Of a stretch of 43,640 nucleotides of DNA, positions 33,662-41,643 are shown in pieces. The DNA comes from Grimontia marina (GTDB lineage: Bacteria; Pseudomonadota; Gammaproteobacteria; Enterobacterales; Vibrionaceae): the NCBI RefSeq assembly GCF_900060185.1, contig NZ_FIZY01000041.1, positions 1 through 43,640 on the forward strand, read 5' to 3'. How positions within the stretch are numbered: position 1 is the stretch's first letter; every line of letters begins with the position of its first letter. The position numbers were made by a program, and so were the translations under genes. The notes beneath the pieces are model-generated. The model was given only the letters and a program-made list of their open reading frames with translations. It was not told the origin of the DNA and made no database searches.

Positions 33662-34984
33662 CTATCGGCTGTAATGCCATTCTGGCAGCCAGAGCGCGAT
33701 CTGAGGAAATGCCATGACAATGGCAAGCGCACAGATCATGATGAGAACAAACGGCACGATAGAACGATAAATATCGGTCAGTGATACCTCCGGCGGTGCC
33801 ATAGCACGCATCAGGAACAGGTTGTAGCCAAATGGCGGCGTCATATAGGCAATCTGACAGGTAATGGTGTAGAGCACGCCATACCAGATAAGATCAAAGC
33901 CGAGTATCTTCACTAATGGAACGTAGAGAGGCGCGACGATAACCAGCATGGCAGTGTCGTCGAGGAAGGTACCCATAATGAGGTAGGACAGCTGCATCAG
34001 GATTAACACTTCCCAAGGTGTGAGACCAAGCCTGTCGATAAACAGTGCTTCTATCGCTTTGACTGCGCCTAAACCGTCAAACACCGCGCCGAAGCAAAGA
34101 GCAGCAAGAATGATCCACATAAACATGCAGCTGATGGCAAGGGTTTTGCGAAGCGTGTTCTCCATCACCTCTTTGGTCATACGTCGCTTGACGATGGCAG
34201 CAATGGTCGCTGCCAGTGCGCCAACAGCCGAGCTTTCCACCAAGCTGGTGACACCCATCAGAAACAGGCCTGTCATCGAGAAGAAAATGGCGAGTGGAAG
34301 AATGCCGGCGCGCAACAGTTTGAGCTTTTCACTCATCGGGACGTTACGTTCCTCTTTGGAAAGCGCTGGACCGAGATGCGGTTGTATTTTACAGCGAACA
34401 ACGATGTATATGATGAACATGCTTGCCATCAGCAGACCGGGCAAGACGCCGGCAAGCCAAAGTTGTCCCACAGGCTGGCGCGCAATCATGCCGTAAAGCA
34501 CCAGTACCACGCTGGGCGGCACGAGTATCCCGAGCGAACTGCCTGCCTGTATCACCCCGGTGACCATGATCTTGTCGTACCCCCGCCTGAGCAGTTCGGG
34601 AAGGGCGATACTTGCACCGATAGCCATGCCAGCAACGCTGAGACCATTCATGGCAGAAATCGCAACCATCAACAAGATCGTTCCGATAGCTAAACCACCG
34701 TGAATCGGCCCCATCCAGACATGAAACATTTTGTAGAGGTCTTCCGCGATACCAGACTCTGAGAGCATGTAACCCATGTAGATAAACAGCGGCAAGGTCA
34801 GCAGTGGATACCACTTCATCAACTTCATGGCTGCGCCGAAGGCGATTTCAGATCCGCCATCACCCCAAAGCAGTAGAGAAGCAATCACAGCGACAGAGCC
34901 AATGGCAGCAAAAACCCGTTGCCCCGTTAGCAGCATCAGCATCATGGAAGAAAACATTAGGAGGGCGATCAGTTCATAACTCAT
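33662..34984 (-). CDS. dctM: TRAP transporter large permease subunit (DctM family)
   Basis: 440 residues with about 12 membrane helices. DctM signatures are visible: LLTLPLFIYMGYMLSESGIAEDLY, GSSLGILVPPSVVLVLYG and DDTAMLVIVAPLYVPLVKILG. It uses the sodium gradient to move the solute delivered by the receptor. The ATG overlaps the stop of the small permease gene by four bases, so translation is coupled. Confidence 0.93.
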   Translation of the reverse strand: MSYELIALLMFSSMMLMLLTGQRVFAAIGSVAVIASLLLWGDGGSEIAFGAAMKLMKWYPLLTLPLFIYMGYMLSESGIAEDLYKMFHVWMGPIHGGLAIGTILLMVAISAMNGLSVAGMAIGASIALPELLRRGYDKIMVTGVIQAGSSLGILVPPSVVLVLYGMIARQPVGQLWLAGVLPGLLMASMFIIYIVVRCKIQPHLGPALSKEERNVPMSEKLKLLRAGILPLAIFFSMTGLFLMGVTSLVESSAVGALAATIAAIVKRRMTKEVMENTLRKTLAISCMFMWIILAALCFGAVFDGLGAVKAIEALFIDRLGLTPWEVLILMQLSYLIMGTFLDDTAMLVIVAPLYVPLVKILGFDLIWYGVLYTITCQIAYMTPPFGYNLFLMRAMAPPEVSLTDIYRSIVPFVLIMICALAIVMAFPQIALWLPEWHYSR

Positions 34985-35559
34985 TGCACGCCTCCTTCTG
35001 ATTCTTCCTCAGAGACTTTTGGAGCACGCAATTTGGCAATGTCTTTCAGCATCACAGCTGTTGCCTGCAGCAGCATCAGGAAAATACTGAGGCACATGAT
35101 GAGTTTGATTGGTGCCATGTAAGGTCGCCAAGCCGAGTAACTACGCTCACCATATTCCAACGCATAGGAGGTGCTGGAAATGCCGCCATAAAGCAAAATC
35201 ACGAGATAAACGATAAGAAAAATCACCGTGAAACTGTCGACCATCGCTTTGGTGCGCGGTGACCAGTTGCCGTAAACCAAGTCCATACGTACATGGCTGT
35301 TGAGCTGCATTGAGTAGGGGCCGCCAAGCATGTAGTAAGCGACCATGGCAAACTGCGCCATTTCAAGCGTCCAAAGCGAAGGCAGGAAAAAGGTTTTGGT
35401 GATCGATGAGTAGACGAGAATGCCTAACATCAGGAATATCAAATACATCGCAAATCGGCCGATGTAGAAATTTATTGATTCAACAAACCTGACATACGCA
35501 GCGAGGGTGGATGGCAAATAAGCCAGATTTTTGTCCTCGGGTAAACGTGATGACTCCAT
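34981..35559 (-). CDS. dctQ: TRAP transporter small permease subunit (DctQ family)
   Basis: 192 residues with four membrane helices, the DctQ shape. WTLEMAQFAMVAYYMLGGPYSMQLNSHVRMDL carries the family pattern around the second helix. It scaffolds the large subunit. It is 28 bases downstream of the amidotransferase gene and overlaps dctM by four bases. Confidence 0.9.
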   Translation of the reverse strand: MESSRLPEDKNLAYLPSTLAAYVRFVESINFYIGRFAMYLIFLMLGILVYSSITKTFFLPSLWTLEMAQFAMVAYYMLGGPYSMQLNSHVRMDLVYGNWSPRTKAMVDSFTVIFLIVYLVILLYGGISSTSYALEYGERSYSAWRPYMAPIKLIMCLSIFLMLLQATAVMLKDIAKLRAPKVSEEESEGGVQ

Positions 35560-35587
35560 AAATACTTCCTTCCTTGAATGGGGTCGT

Positions 35588-36343
35588 TTAAGTCTTCGTA
35601 GACAGCGAAGGGGTACTGGGTGACGACTGGCTAAACTTCAAAAAATCCAGCAACCATCGCGTGACAAGTTCGGCGTCCGGACTTTGGCTCAGTGAAGCTT
35701 GCCCGCGGGAAATTACCTCTTCTGGTATGCGATCCCTGCGTGATTCCATCAAATCGAAGGAGTACGCACGACTGAACTCGGGATGCCCCTGAATCGCCAG
35801 AAAGTGGCTGCCAACGGTAAACATGCCAATAGGGCAGAAGTCACTGCTGGCGAGGGTTATGCTGTCTGGTGGGAGTTGGCAGACTTGATCCTGATGGCTG
35901 ACGACAAGCGAAAAGTCAGGTTTGAGGCTTTGAAGCCAAGGCTGCGAAGCTTTTTCTTCTGCCGCCAAGTTGCTGGTGGCAATGCCGACACCCCAGCCTT
36001 TTTCTGAACGTTCGACTTTGCCACCCAATGCCTGCGCCATCATTTGATGACCAAAACAAATACCTACCGTGGGCTTGCCTTTTTCATACAGAGTCCTGAC
36101 GAAATCCTCGAACTGCCTAATCCAGGGGAGACCGTCATAGACAGAGTAACGGCTGCCGGAAATGACATACCCGTCGCAATCATCGACATCAGCTGGATAT
36201 TCACCGTCTATGACCCGATAACACTGCAGGGATAATGATGGTTCGACCTTTTTCAATGTCGCCTCGAACATATCAGGATAGTTTCGGTGCGCGCTTTGAA
36301 GCTCTTGCTTCACATCATCACATAGCAGAAGACCGATACGCAT
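35588..36343 (-). CDS. Class I glutamine amidotransferase (GuaA-like), probable gamma-glutamyl hydrolase
   Basis: 251 residues forming a single class I glutamine amidotransferase domain. The nucleophile is in GICFGHQ (Cys96), and the His-Glu pair is in QGHPEF (His187, Glu189). An oxyanion-type SGS motif lies near residue 62-64. It belongs to the GMP-synthase-like group of stand-alone domains rather than to the PuuD/C26 peptidase group. Next to a glutamine-synthetase-like ligase, the likely reaction is removal of glutamate from a gamma-glutamyl intermediate. It lies eight bases after the alcohol dehydrogenase gene and 28 before dctQ. Start ATG has GAGAGG upstream. Confidence 0.85.
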   Translation of the reverse strand: MRIGLLLCDDVKQELQSAHRNYPDMFEATLKKVEPSLSLQCYRVIDGEYPADVDDCDGYVISGSRYSVYDGLPWIRQFEDFVRTLYEKGKPTVGICFGHQMMAQALGGKVERSEKGWGVGIATSNLAAEEKASQPWLQSLKPDFSLVVSHQDQVCQLPPDSITLASSDFCPIGMFTVGSHFLAIQGHPEFSRAYSFDLMESRRDRIPEEVISRGQASLSQSPDAELVTRWLLDFLKFSQSSPSTPSLSTKT

Positions 36344-36351
36344 AGTGCCTC

Positions 36352-37512
36352 TCAGAGTCCTTTTCCATGGACAGCGCTGACAAAGAGTTGGCTGTATTCA
36401 TCGGCTGAAAACGGAATCGGATTGCCTCCTGCAGATGGGTCATTAATAGACATCAATCCAACCTTTTCTGCGTCAGAATCGTTAATCCCAATTTCAGCCA
36501 GTGTGTGTGGAATGCCCAAAGATGCCCGTAACGCCAGAACCCAATTCAAAACAGCATCGGTGCTTGATCCTTCCAGCGCCAGATAACGAGCTAATCGCTC
36601 CATTTTCTCGTCGATATCGCTGCGATTCGCTTCCAATACGTATGGCATCAGGATGGCATTCAGCAGGCCATGGTGAGCGTTGTACAAAGCGCCAAGTGTG
36701 TGGGCGATGGCATGCATAGCCCCCAAGCCTTTTTGGAATGCCGTGGCGCCCATACTGGAAGCAACCAACATCTGCATTCTGGCTTGTTTGTCTGCCCCGT
36801 TTTCAAAAACGATGGGCAGGTTTTGCTGCACTAAACGGATACCTTCAATGGCGATACCTTCTGCCATAGGGTGGTAGCCCGGGGCACATAGCGATTCAAG
36901 AGAGTGTGACAACGCATCCATCCCGGTAGCAGCAGTGATATGAGCGGGTAAACCAAGCGTTAGTTCAGGGTCTAAAATCACTTTTCCCGGCAGCATTTTC
37001 GGGTGAAAGATAATGAGCTTCCGCTTTTCATCTTCTTTGGTGATGACAGATGCACGACCCACTTCTGAACCTGTACCTGCCGTGGTTGGAATGGCAACGA
37101 TGGGGGCAATGAGCTCTGGATCTGCTTTTGCCCAGTTGTCGCCAACATCTTCAAAAGCCCAAAGTGGTTGAGACTGTTCTGCTGATAGCGCGATGGCTTT
37201 CGCGCAATCTAAGGCTGAGCCTCCACCTAGTGCAATCACGCCATCATGGGAGCCTTCTTTGAAAGCCGTGTTTCCCGATTCGACGTTCTGGCCTGTTGGG
37301 TTGCCTTGCAGATCACAGAACAACGCGACAGACAGCCCTTGCTGCTCGCAAAGATCTCTCGCCTGTTGCGTCATCGACAGCGCCGCAATGCCGGGGTCAG
37401 TGACCAGCAGTGGCCGATGCATTCCCAGGCTTTTACACGCATCTGGCAAAGTCTCTAACGCGCCGATACCGGCTGTCATTGCAGTAGGGTAATTCCAGTT
37501 TGATAATGACAT
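36352..37512 (-). CDS. Iron-containing alcohol dehydrogenase
   Basis: 386 residues. An N-terminal NAD(P)-binding Rossmann half has GGGSALDCAKAIA (residues ~96-108) and PTTAGTGSEV. The helical metal domain has the four expected ligands D199, H203, H267 and H281 (GMDALSHSLE and AMHAIAHTLGALYNAHHG), with catalytic-type H271. It would oxidise an alcohol to an aldehyde or the reverse. In this operon it is followed by the oxidation to acid by the aldehyde dehydrogenase encoded just upstream. Spacing is eight bases on each side. Confidence 0.92.
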   Translation of the reverse strand: MSLSNWNYPTAMTAGIGALETLPDACKSLGMHRPLLVTDPGIAALSMTQQARDLCEQQGLSVALFCDLQGNPTGQNVESGNTAFKEGSHDGVIALGGGSALDCAKAIALSAEQSQPLWAFEDVGDNWAKADPELIAPIVAIPTTAGTGSEVGRASVITKEDEKRKLIIFHPKMLPGKVILDPELTLGLPAHITAATGMDALSHSLESLCAPGYHPMAEGIAIEGIRLVQQNLPIVFENGADKQARMQMLVASSMGATAFQKGLGAMHAIAHTLGALYNAHHGLLNAILMPYVLEANRSDIDEKMERLARYLALEGSSTDAVLNWVLALRASLGIPHTLAEIGINDSDAEKVGLMSINDPSAGGNPIPFSADEYSQLFVSAVHGKGL

Positions 37513-37520
37513 GTCCGCTC

Positions 37521-38906
37521 CTAAACGCGTTTGAAGTGATAAGACTTGGGTCGTGTTAGATGCTCAAACCCAATTTTTGAAAGGGTGCATCCCCGCCCAC
37601 TGTTCTTGACGCCAACCCACGCAAGACCGGGGTCGAGATAGTCACAGCGGTTAAGAAACACAGTGCCGGATTCAACGTGGTCCGCGAGTTGTTCGCCGCG
37701 CTCTTCGTCTTGGGTGAAAATCGCCGCAGTGAGACCGAATTCACTCTCATTCATCAAACGCAAGGCTTCTTCGTCGCTGCTGACACGTTGAACACCTAAA
37801 ACGGGGCCGAAGGTTTCTTCCGTCATCACCCGCATACTGTGGTCAACGTTCACGAGAAGCTGAGGGGCAAGGTATGGGCTACTCACCTGACTGGCAGGGA
37901 AGTTGGAGGCATCAATCAAGGGTTTTGCGCCTTGAAGTATCGCTTCTTCCGTTTGTCCCCTCACAAAATCAGCGGAAGCAGTCCGAACCAAAGGCCCAAG
38001 TGTTGTGCTTGCTACATCAGGTCTACCGAGTTGGTATTGGTTCACGAGTTTTATCGCGGCATCGACAACATCATCAAAAACCGACTCATGGACATAAAGA
38101 CGTTCCATCCCACAACAAGACTGGCCAGAGTTAAAAAAAGCGCCGTCGATGACAGTGTCAACAGCATTGGGAACATTGGCGTCGTGGCGTATATAGGCTG
38201 GGTCTTTGCCGCCAAGCTCCAAACCTGCGCTGATAAAGCGACCAGCAATGGCCTTCTCAACGACTCTGCCGCCAGGTACTGAACCCGTGAATGCAACATG
38301 CCGGATTGAATCGTGTTGCATGACGGATTCGGTATCAGCATGAGAAAGGTGAAGATATTGGAAAACGCCTTCGGGTAACCCCGCCTCTGCAAATGCTTCT
38401 GCCATTCTTTCTGCGCAGAGTGGCGTTTGGGCAGAGTGCTTGAGCAACACCGTATTTCCTGCTAACAAAGCGGGAACAATGGCATTAACCGCAGTCAGGT
38501 AAGGATAATTCCATGGTGCAACAACGAACACTGTACCAAGCGGAACGCGTTTGATGTAGCGACGAAAGCCCGCTTTATCGGGTAAAGGCATGGGAGAAAG
38601 GGCTTCTGGGGCGATGTCTATCATGTGCAGCGCACGCTCTTCGAAACCAGCCACTTCGCCTTTGGTGTGGGCAATGGGACGACCCATCATCCAAGTGATT
38701 TCTTCTGCGATTTCCTCGCCTTTAGCGACAAAGTATTCAACGGCTTTTCGACAAAGGCTCTGGCGCACCTCGAGGGGCGTACTTTTCCATAATGGATAGG
38801 CTTTTGCTGCACTTTCCAACGCCGCGCTAATTTCGCTCGCGGTAGCAAAAGGGCGCTCGACGTAAACCGAGCCATCTACGGGTGTAATTGTCTGAAAACG
38901 CTCCAT
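37521..38906 (-). CDS. NAD(P)-dependent aldehyde dehydrogenase
   Basis: 461 residues, complete ALDH fold. Catalytic Cys is in NSGQSCCG (Cys264 by the GQxC rule, with Cys265 beside it), general base Glu230 in LELGGKD, and the oxyanion Asn133 in VAPWNYP. The family FTGS motif is at 206-209. It converts an aldehyde to the acid. In the proposed pathway the aldehyde is the gamma-glutamylated product of the iron alcohol dehydrogenase. It is second gene of the operon with eight-base gaps on both sides. Confidence 0.93.
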   Translation of the reverse strand: MERFQTITPVDGSVYVERPFATASEISAALESAAKAYPLWKSTPLEVRQSLCRKAVEYFVAKGEEIAEEITWMMGRPIAHTKGEVAGFEERALHMIDIAPEALSPMPLPDKAGFRRYIKRVPLGTVFVVAPWNYPYLTAVNAIVPALLAGNTVLLKHSAQTPLCAERMAEAFAEAGLPEGVFQYLHLSHADTESVMQHDSIRHVAFTGSVPGGRVVEKAIAGRFISAGLELGGKDPAYIRHDANVPNAVDTVIDGAFFNSGQSCCGMERLYVHESVFDDVVDAAIKLVNQYQLGRPDVASTTLGPLVRTASADFVRGQTEEAILQGAKPLIDASNFPASQVSSPYLAPQLLVNVDHSMRVMTEETFGPVLGVQRVSSDEEALRLMNESEFGLTAAIFTQDEERGEQLADHVESGTVFLNRCDYLDPGLAWVGVKNSGRGCTLSKIGFEHLTRPKSYHFKRV

Positions 38907-38914
38907 GTCTTCAC

Positions 38915-40285
38915 CTATATAATTTCAAAATAACGGTCGAGTTCCCAGTCGGTCACATGCTTGCGGAATTCTCTTTCTTCCCACTCACGTGACGCGGCAA
39001 AGTGTTCCACGAAGGCTTCACCCAGCATGGCTTTGGCTGCTTCCGATTGTTTGAAAGACTGTGCGGCCTCCCAGAGTGTGCGGGGTAGTTGGAGTTCTTC
39101 GGGATGATCTACTTCATAGGCGTTGCCTACGATGCGATCTGTGGGCTCCATCTTGTGCTCGATGCCATAAAGACCAGAGGCCAACGCAGCAGCGAGGGCG
39201 AGATAAGGATTGGCATCTGCAGCGCCCAGACGGTACTCAATGCGTTGTGATTTATCAGAGCCGGGAATAACACGAAGTGATGTGGTGCGGTTCTCAACGC
39301 CCCAGGTTGCATCTGTTGGTGCCCAATAGCCGGGGATCATTCGGGTGTAGCTATTAACGGTTGGAGCAATCATGCAAAGGAATTGCGGCATCAAAAGTTG
39401 CTGGCCTGCGAGGAAATGGCGTTGGACATCGCTCATGTTGAGCTCTGCATCTGGCGCATAAAAGGCACTTTTCCCCGAATCACGGTCACGAAGGGAAATG
39501 TGAATGTGTCCGCTTTGGCCGGGGTAATCATTGGTCCACTTGGCCATGAAGGTCGCCATCATGTCGTTTTTCTGCGCCAGCACTTTCATGTAGGTTTTGA
39601 ACAGCGCGGCTTTGTCTGCAGCCTCTTTGGCGCTGTCGACAGTGAGTGCGGCTTCGATAACGCCAGGGCCGGTTTCGGAATGGATGCCTTCAATAGGAAA
39701 ATCCATTGCTTCACCCATGGCGAGAATCGCTTTATACAAACCTGAGTAAGTAGAGTTACGAATCATCGAGTAACCGAACCAGTCTGGCGTGATCGTTTTC
39801 AGGTTACGGAAGCCTTTCTCGCGGGCGGAGTGAGGCGTTTCATCGAAAATGAAGAATTCGTATTCAAGCGCAGCGTAAGCGTCAAACCCCATGTCTGACG
39901 CTTTTTTAAGCACACGGCGAAGTGTGGCGCGAGGACAAACCGCTTCAGCATCGCCAGAAAATTCCGCGATGAAAAGTAGCATGCCATCTTCATCAAGCAC
40001 GTCGCGACAGGTATCGGGAAGAATGCGGACTGGGGCGTCTGGATAGCCTGTGTGCCAGCCGGTGTATTTAGCGTTGTCGTAGAGTTGGTCTTTAACATCC
40101 CACCCTAACACCACATCGCAGAAAGCAAATCCACCATCCAGCGAAGAGAAGAATTTCTCTTTCGACATGTACTTGCCACGCATCACGCCATCGTTATCAA
40201 ACAAACCCACTTTGACGTGGGAGAGCTTCCTTTCTTCAACAATCTTTTTGGCGTCTGCCGCCGTTTTTACTTCACGCGCTTCCAT
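38915..40285 (-). CDS. Glutamine-synthetase-family ligase (gamma-glutamyl amine synthetase type)
   Basis: 456 residues from the ATG at 40285 (MEAREVKTAADAK). CAGGAG lies a few bases upstream. The open frame extends 43 codons further but that part looks like leader. Glutamine synthetase hallmarks are present: EYEFFIFDE, GHIHISL, ENRTTSLRVIPG and YRLGAADANPYLALAA. The N-terminus and length fit the PuuA / GS-like gamma-glutamyl-amine ligases rather than housekeeping GlnA, which is longer near its adenylylation site. It would couple ATP hydrolysis to joining glutamate to an amine. First gene of the operon, with a LysR gene just upstream. Confidence 0.9.
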   Translation of the reverse strand: MEAREVKTAADAKKIVEERKLSHVKVGLFDNDGVMRGKYMSKEKFFSSLDGGFAFCDVVLGWDVKDQLYDNAKYTGWHTGYPDAPVRILPDTCRDVLDEDGMLLFIAEFSGDAEAVCPRATLRRVLKKASDMGFDAYAALEYEFFIFDETPHSAREKGFRNLKTITPDWFGYSMIRNSTYSGLYKAILAMGEAMDFPIEGIHSETGPGVIEAALTVDSAKEAADKAALFKTYMKVLAQKNDMMATFMAKWTNDYPGQSGHIHISLRDRDSGKSAFYAPDAELNMSDVQRHFLAGQQLLMPQFLCMIAPTVNSYTRMIPGYWAPTDATWGVENRTTSLRVIPGSDKSQRIEYRLGAADANPYLALAAALASGLYGIEHKMEPTDRIVGNAYEVDHPEELQLPRTLWEAAQSFKQSEAAKAMLGEAFVEHFAASREWEEREFRKHVTDWELDRYFEII

Positions 40286-40401
40286 ACCCGCTCCTGTTAT
40301 TTTCGTTACTGGACCGAAAGAAAAACTGCATGCTCCACGTGCTTCTGATGTTTCAGAAACCCATGAACCTCTATCAACGATAGTTGAAGCATGGGTAAGC
40401 A

Positions 40402-40425
40402 GTAGGTGACTCATCAGTCACTTAC
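40402..40425. promoter_or_regulatory. Extended palindrome upstream of the gamma-glutamyl operon
   Basis: GTAGGTGACT-CATC-AGTCACTTAC has ten-base arms with a single mismatch. It lies about 120 bases upstream of the ligase ATG, a likely operator for the pathway regulator. The rest of 40286-40540 holds no gene. Confidence 0.5.
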
Positions 40426-40501
40426 GGTTGGTAACGGACTGTAAATTTAACGTAGGCGAGGTATAAAAATTTTGACCACCACAATCACACAGGGTGGGAT
40501 A

Positions 40502-40526
40502 ACACTATTAGGAATTTTAATAGTGT
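40502..40526. repeat. 9-bp inverted repeat after the LysR gene
   Basis: ACACTATTA and TAATAGTGT are separated by seven bases. The GC-poor stem makes it a weak terminator. It could instead be a second operator between the LysR gene and the ligase operon. Confidence 0.4.
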
Positions 40527-40542
40527 GAATTTGAACGGCTTG

Positions 40543-41520
40543 TTAGGTGTACTTTCCAATGCGGATTTTTCCATCCAGCCAGGGGTAATGTTGGCGGATT
40601 TTGGCAAGGAAATGTTGGCGTAGGATTTTGCAACTTCCGTCGGCGAGTTTTTCCGGTAAATCTCCCAACTCATTGCGTCTCGCAATTAGGGTTAAGTACC
40701 TGAAAAAAGAATCCTTTTCAGGTAGGGGAATACAGCTTATCTGGTTGCGAAAAACTTCACCCTGAAGAAGGCATAATGGGGTGGTCAATGCCCAGCCAAG
40801 TCCTTGAGCTACTGCGGAAAGTACGGCAAATGTGTTATCGAGCTGCATACGGTCTGGTACGGTCAGTCCTTGGTGATGCAGGTAGGTTTCGATGGATTGG
40901 CTGATAAGGCTTTGTTCACTGTAGCGAATCATATCCAAATGTTGACTCAATGCGACAAGTGAGTGACAGGTGTCGGGGTACTTTTGCTGAAACTGTTTGG
41001 GAACAACCAGAACAAAGGGTTCTTTAAGAATCTGTAAACGGCGAAGGTCGTCCTGCCTTTCTAAGACATCATCAGAAATAATAATATCAATGCTACGACT
41101 GAGTAGGCCTTGCTGATGAAGGTGAGAATAGCCTGTCATCATGGTCCAGTTTTCGGTGTGCGCTTTTATCACTTCAATCAGTGGTTGTCCCACGGTGGCG
41201 GCGAGTGAATCCACCATCGCGATTCTCACTAAATGCAGACTATTGAAGCTGCCTTTGGTGATGACTTGCTGGGTTTTATAGGCCTGTTCGAGCAGATGAA
41301 CGGATTGGTCGTAGAAATAGCGTCCGGCGACAGTTAGCTCTACGGGGCGCACACTGCGATCAAGCAGCTTCACGCCGAGGCTACTTTCCAGATTGGCGAG
41401 GATTTGTGAGACCGAAGATTGGGATATATCCAGATGCTGAGAAGCCGCGGTCATGTTGCCGGTTTTAGCGGTTGCCACAAACACTTCCAGCGATTTCAGC
41501 TCAAACCCTAATGTTCCCAT
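40543..41520 (-). CDS. LysR-family transcriptional regulator
   Basis: 325 residues from the ATG at 41520 (MGTLGFELKSLEVF); AAAAGGA lies upstream, and an earlier in-frame ATG gives a non-family N-terminus. The winged helix-turn-helix is at residues ~6-65 (LEVFVATAKTGNMTAASQHLDISQSSVSQILANLESSLG) followed by the linker helix and a type II periplasmic-receptor-like effector domain. It lies directly upstream of, and in the same direction as, the ligase-dehydrogenase-TRAP operon, so control of that operon is the natural guess. Confidence 0.9.
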   Translation of the reverse strand: MGTLGFELKSLEVFVATAKTGNMTAASQHLDISQSSVSQILANLESSLGVKLLDRSVRPVELTVAGRYFYDQSVHLLEQAYKTQQVITKGSFNSLHLVRIAMVDSLAATVGQPLIEVIKAHTENWTMMTGYSHLHQQGLLSRSIDIIISDDVLERQDDLRRLQILKEPFVLVVPKQFQQKYPDTCHSLVALSQHLDMIRYSEQSLISQSIETYLHHQGLTVPDRMQLDNTFAVLSAVAQGLGWALTTPLCLLQGEVFRNQISCIPLPEKDSFFRYLTLIARRNELGDLPEKLADGSCKILRQHFLAKIRQHYPWLDGKIRIGKYT

Positions 41521-41610
41521 CAGCAAATCCTTTTCATATCCTAATTTCAGCTTAGCCAAGCGATTTGAAATCAGCATGTTGCAGCAATGAGGCGTGAGCT
41601 GTGAGAAACG

Positions 41611-41634
41611 AAAAAGCCGCTTTGGCGGCTTTTT
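41611..41634. terminator. Terminator hairpin after panP
   Basis: AAAAAGCCGC pairs with GCGGCTTTTT around four bases, with T-runs on both strands. It separates panP from the LysR gene. Confidence 0.9.
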
Positions 41635-41643
41635 TCATGAAGG

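Noticed and set aside
35588-36343. Calling the amidotransferase PuuD
   Set aside because: The sequence is of the GMP-synthase-like amidotransferase group (GICFGHQ, QGHPEF), not the C26 peptidase group of PuuD, although the role may be analogous.
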